Positions 63,087-64,000 of a stretch of 64,000 nucleotides of DNA are shown here, piece by piece. Below the pieces are notes generated by a model. That model was not told the origin of the DNA. It saw only the letters and a program-made list of their open reading frames with translations, and searched no databases. The position numbers and the translations under genes are program-made. This DNA is from Silene latifolia (lineage: Eukaryota > Streptophyta > Magnoliopsida > Caryophyllales > Caryophyllaceae), in contig NC_133532.1 in the NCBI RefSeq assembly GCF_048544455.1, positions 13,332,948 to 13,396,947 on the forward strand, in the 5' to 3' direction. The stretch's first letter is position 1. Every line of letters starts with the position of its first letter.

Positions 63087-63615
63087 CTAAAGGAATTTTG
63101 GTACTCGTCTCAATCCCATTGCGACGACATCACCATCATGATTAGCCTTCGATAAAGGCTTGGTTAAATGATCAACAATATTATCGTGTTTCCCAACCTT
63201 ACAAATGTCTATTTCTTTTCTCTCCACGTAATCTCTTATTATATGATATTTCCTTTGTATGTGTCTAGATTTATTACTATACTTTGGCTCTTTAGCTTGA
63301 AAAATATCCCCACTATTATCATAATATATAGTGATAGGGTCTTCGGCGGTAGGGACTACACCTAGTCCTTCCATGAGTTGTCGAATCCAAACAGCTTCCT
63401 TTGCAGCTTATGACGCTGCCAAGTATGCTGCTTTTGTTGTAGAATCCGCAATAACACCTTGCTTGAAACTCTTCCAGCAAACATCTCCTCCATTCAATAT
63501 AAAGACATAGCCAGATTGGGATTTCAAATCATCCCGATCGGTTTGGAAACTGGCGTCTGTGTAACCCTTTACACGCAATTCAGTTTCTCCTCCAAACACT
63601 AAGAACGAATCCTTA
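63087..63615 (-). pseudogene. Ty1/copia RT end and RNase H
   Basis: The minus strand encodes ELRVKGYTDASFQTDRDDLK (first RNase H Asp), SQSGYVFILNGGDVCWKSFK and IADSTTKAAYLAAS. An in-frame TAA (63410-63408) replaces the usual residue before AAKEAVWIRQLMEGLGV. It continues with ITIYYDNSGDIFQAKEP, KSRHIQRKYHIIRDYV and NIVDHLTKPLSK, the classic copia RNase H end. YLAAS has K-A where E-A is usual (TTKAAY for TTEAEY), so a catalytic Glu is changed. The 5' part is separated by a MITE and continues past the window edge. Confidence 0.9.
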
Positions 63616-63951
63616 GGACATTCACAATAGAGGTTTGTCAACAAAGATTTATGTACGTTTTAGAGGTTTGTTTACAAACCTCTTTATTATTGAGAATGAG
63701 AATTGAGGTTCATAGATGAGAATGGTTACATATTTGTATACAGGTTTGTGGAATGACATGGCAAGTGGTGGTATCTAAAATGTACTCAACATTTGAGAGA
63801 AAAAAATGGATAATTTGAAGTAGGTCCTATAACATGAACCTTGAAAAAGTTTGTCTATTGTTATGTATGGGTTTGTTATTAAAGAGGTTTGTTAATTTAG
63901 TGATGTGTCATGTGACAAGCCTCTTTAGAGGTTCATTTATTGTGGAAGCCC
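63616..63951. mobile_element. PIF/Harbinger-type MITE, 336 bp, in the copia gene
   Basis: Ends GGACATTCACAATAGAGG and TTTATTGTGGAAGCCC, imperfect inverted repeats. TTA flanks it (63613-63615 and 63952-63954). The interior holds repeated GAGGTTTGTTAAC/CAAACCTCT-like segments. It splits the copia coding frame between YLRRTK and DSFLVFGG. Confidence 0.8.
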
Positions 63952-64000
63952 TTAGTCCTTCTCAAGTACTTAAAGATGTTCTTTACGGCTATCCAGTGAC
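63952..64000 (-). pseudogene. Ty1/copia RT fragment, runs off the window
   Basis: The minus strand reads HWIAVKNIFKYLRRTK, the end of the copia RT. It joins directly to the RNase H piece left of the MITE. Confidence 0.85.

Overview
This is a stretch of a repeat-rich plant nuclear genome. The evidence is a P-class pentatricopeptide-repeat (PPR) gene, a plant-specific CC-type glutaredoxin, spliced genes with GT-AG introns, tRNA-iMet-primed Ty3/gypsy retrotransposons, a Ty1/copia remnant, L1-type LINEs with a C-terminal RNase H, Helitrons, Stowaway/Tourist/hAT/Mutator MITEs and SINEs. The order is not certain. A core eudicot, perhaps of the Caryophyllales, is my guess from repeat style only.

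Layout. 0-6 kb: a complete Ty3/gypsy element (545-5931, TSD TTTAC), probably CRM type, inserted into one arm of a small Stowaway MITE. 6-12 kb: non-coding, with inverted-repeat elements and Helitron 3' ends. 12-15 kb: an intronless CC-type glutaredoxin (+) and a two-exon 79-aa gene of unknown function (-). 15-19.4 kb: MITEs, an 82-bp tandem array and SINE fragments. 19.5-22.2 kb: an 893-aa PPR gene (-). 22.4-24.5 kb: a LINE fragment, AT-rich sequence, a Mutator-type MITE and a 444-bp Helitron. 24.6-28.1 kb: a six-exon gene (+) for a 260-aa protein that may be a plant XRCC4-superfamily (PAXX-like) protein; its first intron holds two MITEs. 28.7-35.5 kb: a decayed MuDR-like element with a plant-mobile-domain gene reading in from the left end, a FAR1/MULE transposase with an OTU-like tail reading in from the right end, a third small acidic ORF, and subterminal repeat arrays in the 5' introns of both outer genes. 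36.2-49.5 kb: a Tekay/Del-type chromovirus (TSD GACAT) whose 5' LTR holds a putative solo LTR (TSD GTACT), which itself holds a palindromic MITE; its RNase H is split by an antisense LINE. Its LTRs and leader carry many copies of the palindrome ACTCGATCGAGT. 49.5-64 kb: a LINE remnant split by a hAT MITE, nested TIR elements and Helitrons, a SINE with an 11-bp TSD, and the 3' end of an antisense Ty1/copia element running off the window.

Only four host genes look intact: the glutaredoxin, the 79-aa protein, the PPR protein and the PAXX-like protein. They are independent plant genes with no operon logic. All transposon ORFs are broken by stops, frameshifts or insertions. The most unusual objects are the MuDR-like element, the palindrome-studded chromovirus, and the systematic CNG-versus-CG differences between the chromovirus LTRs.
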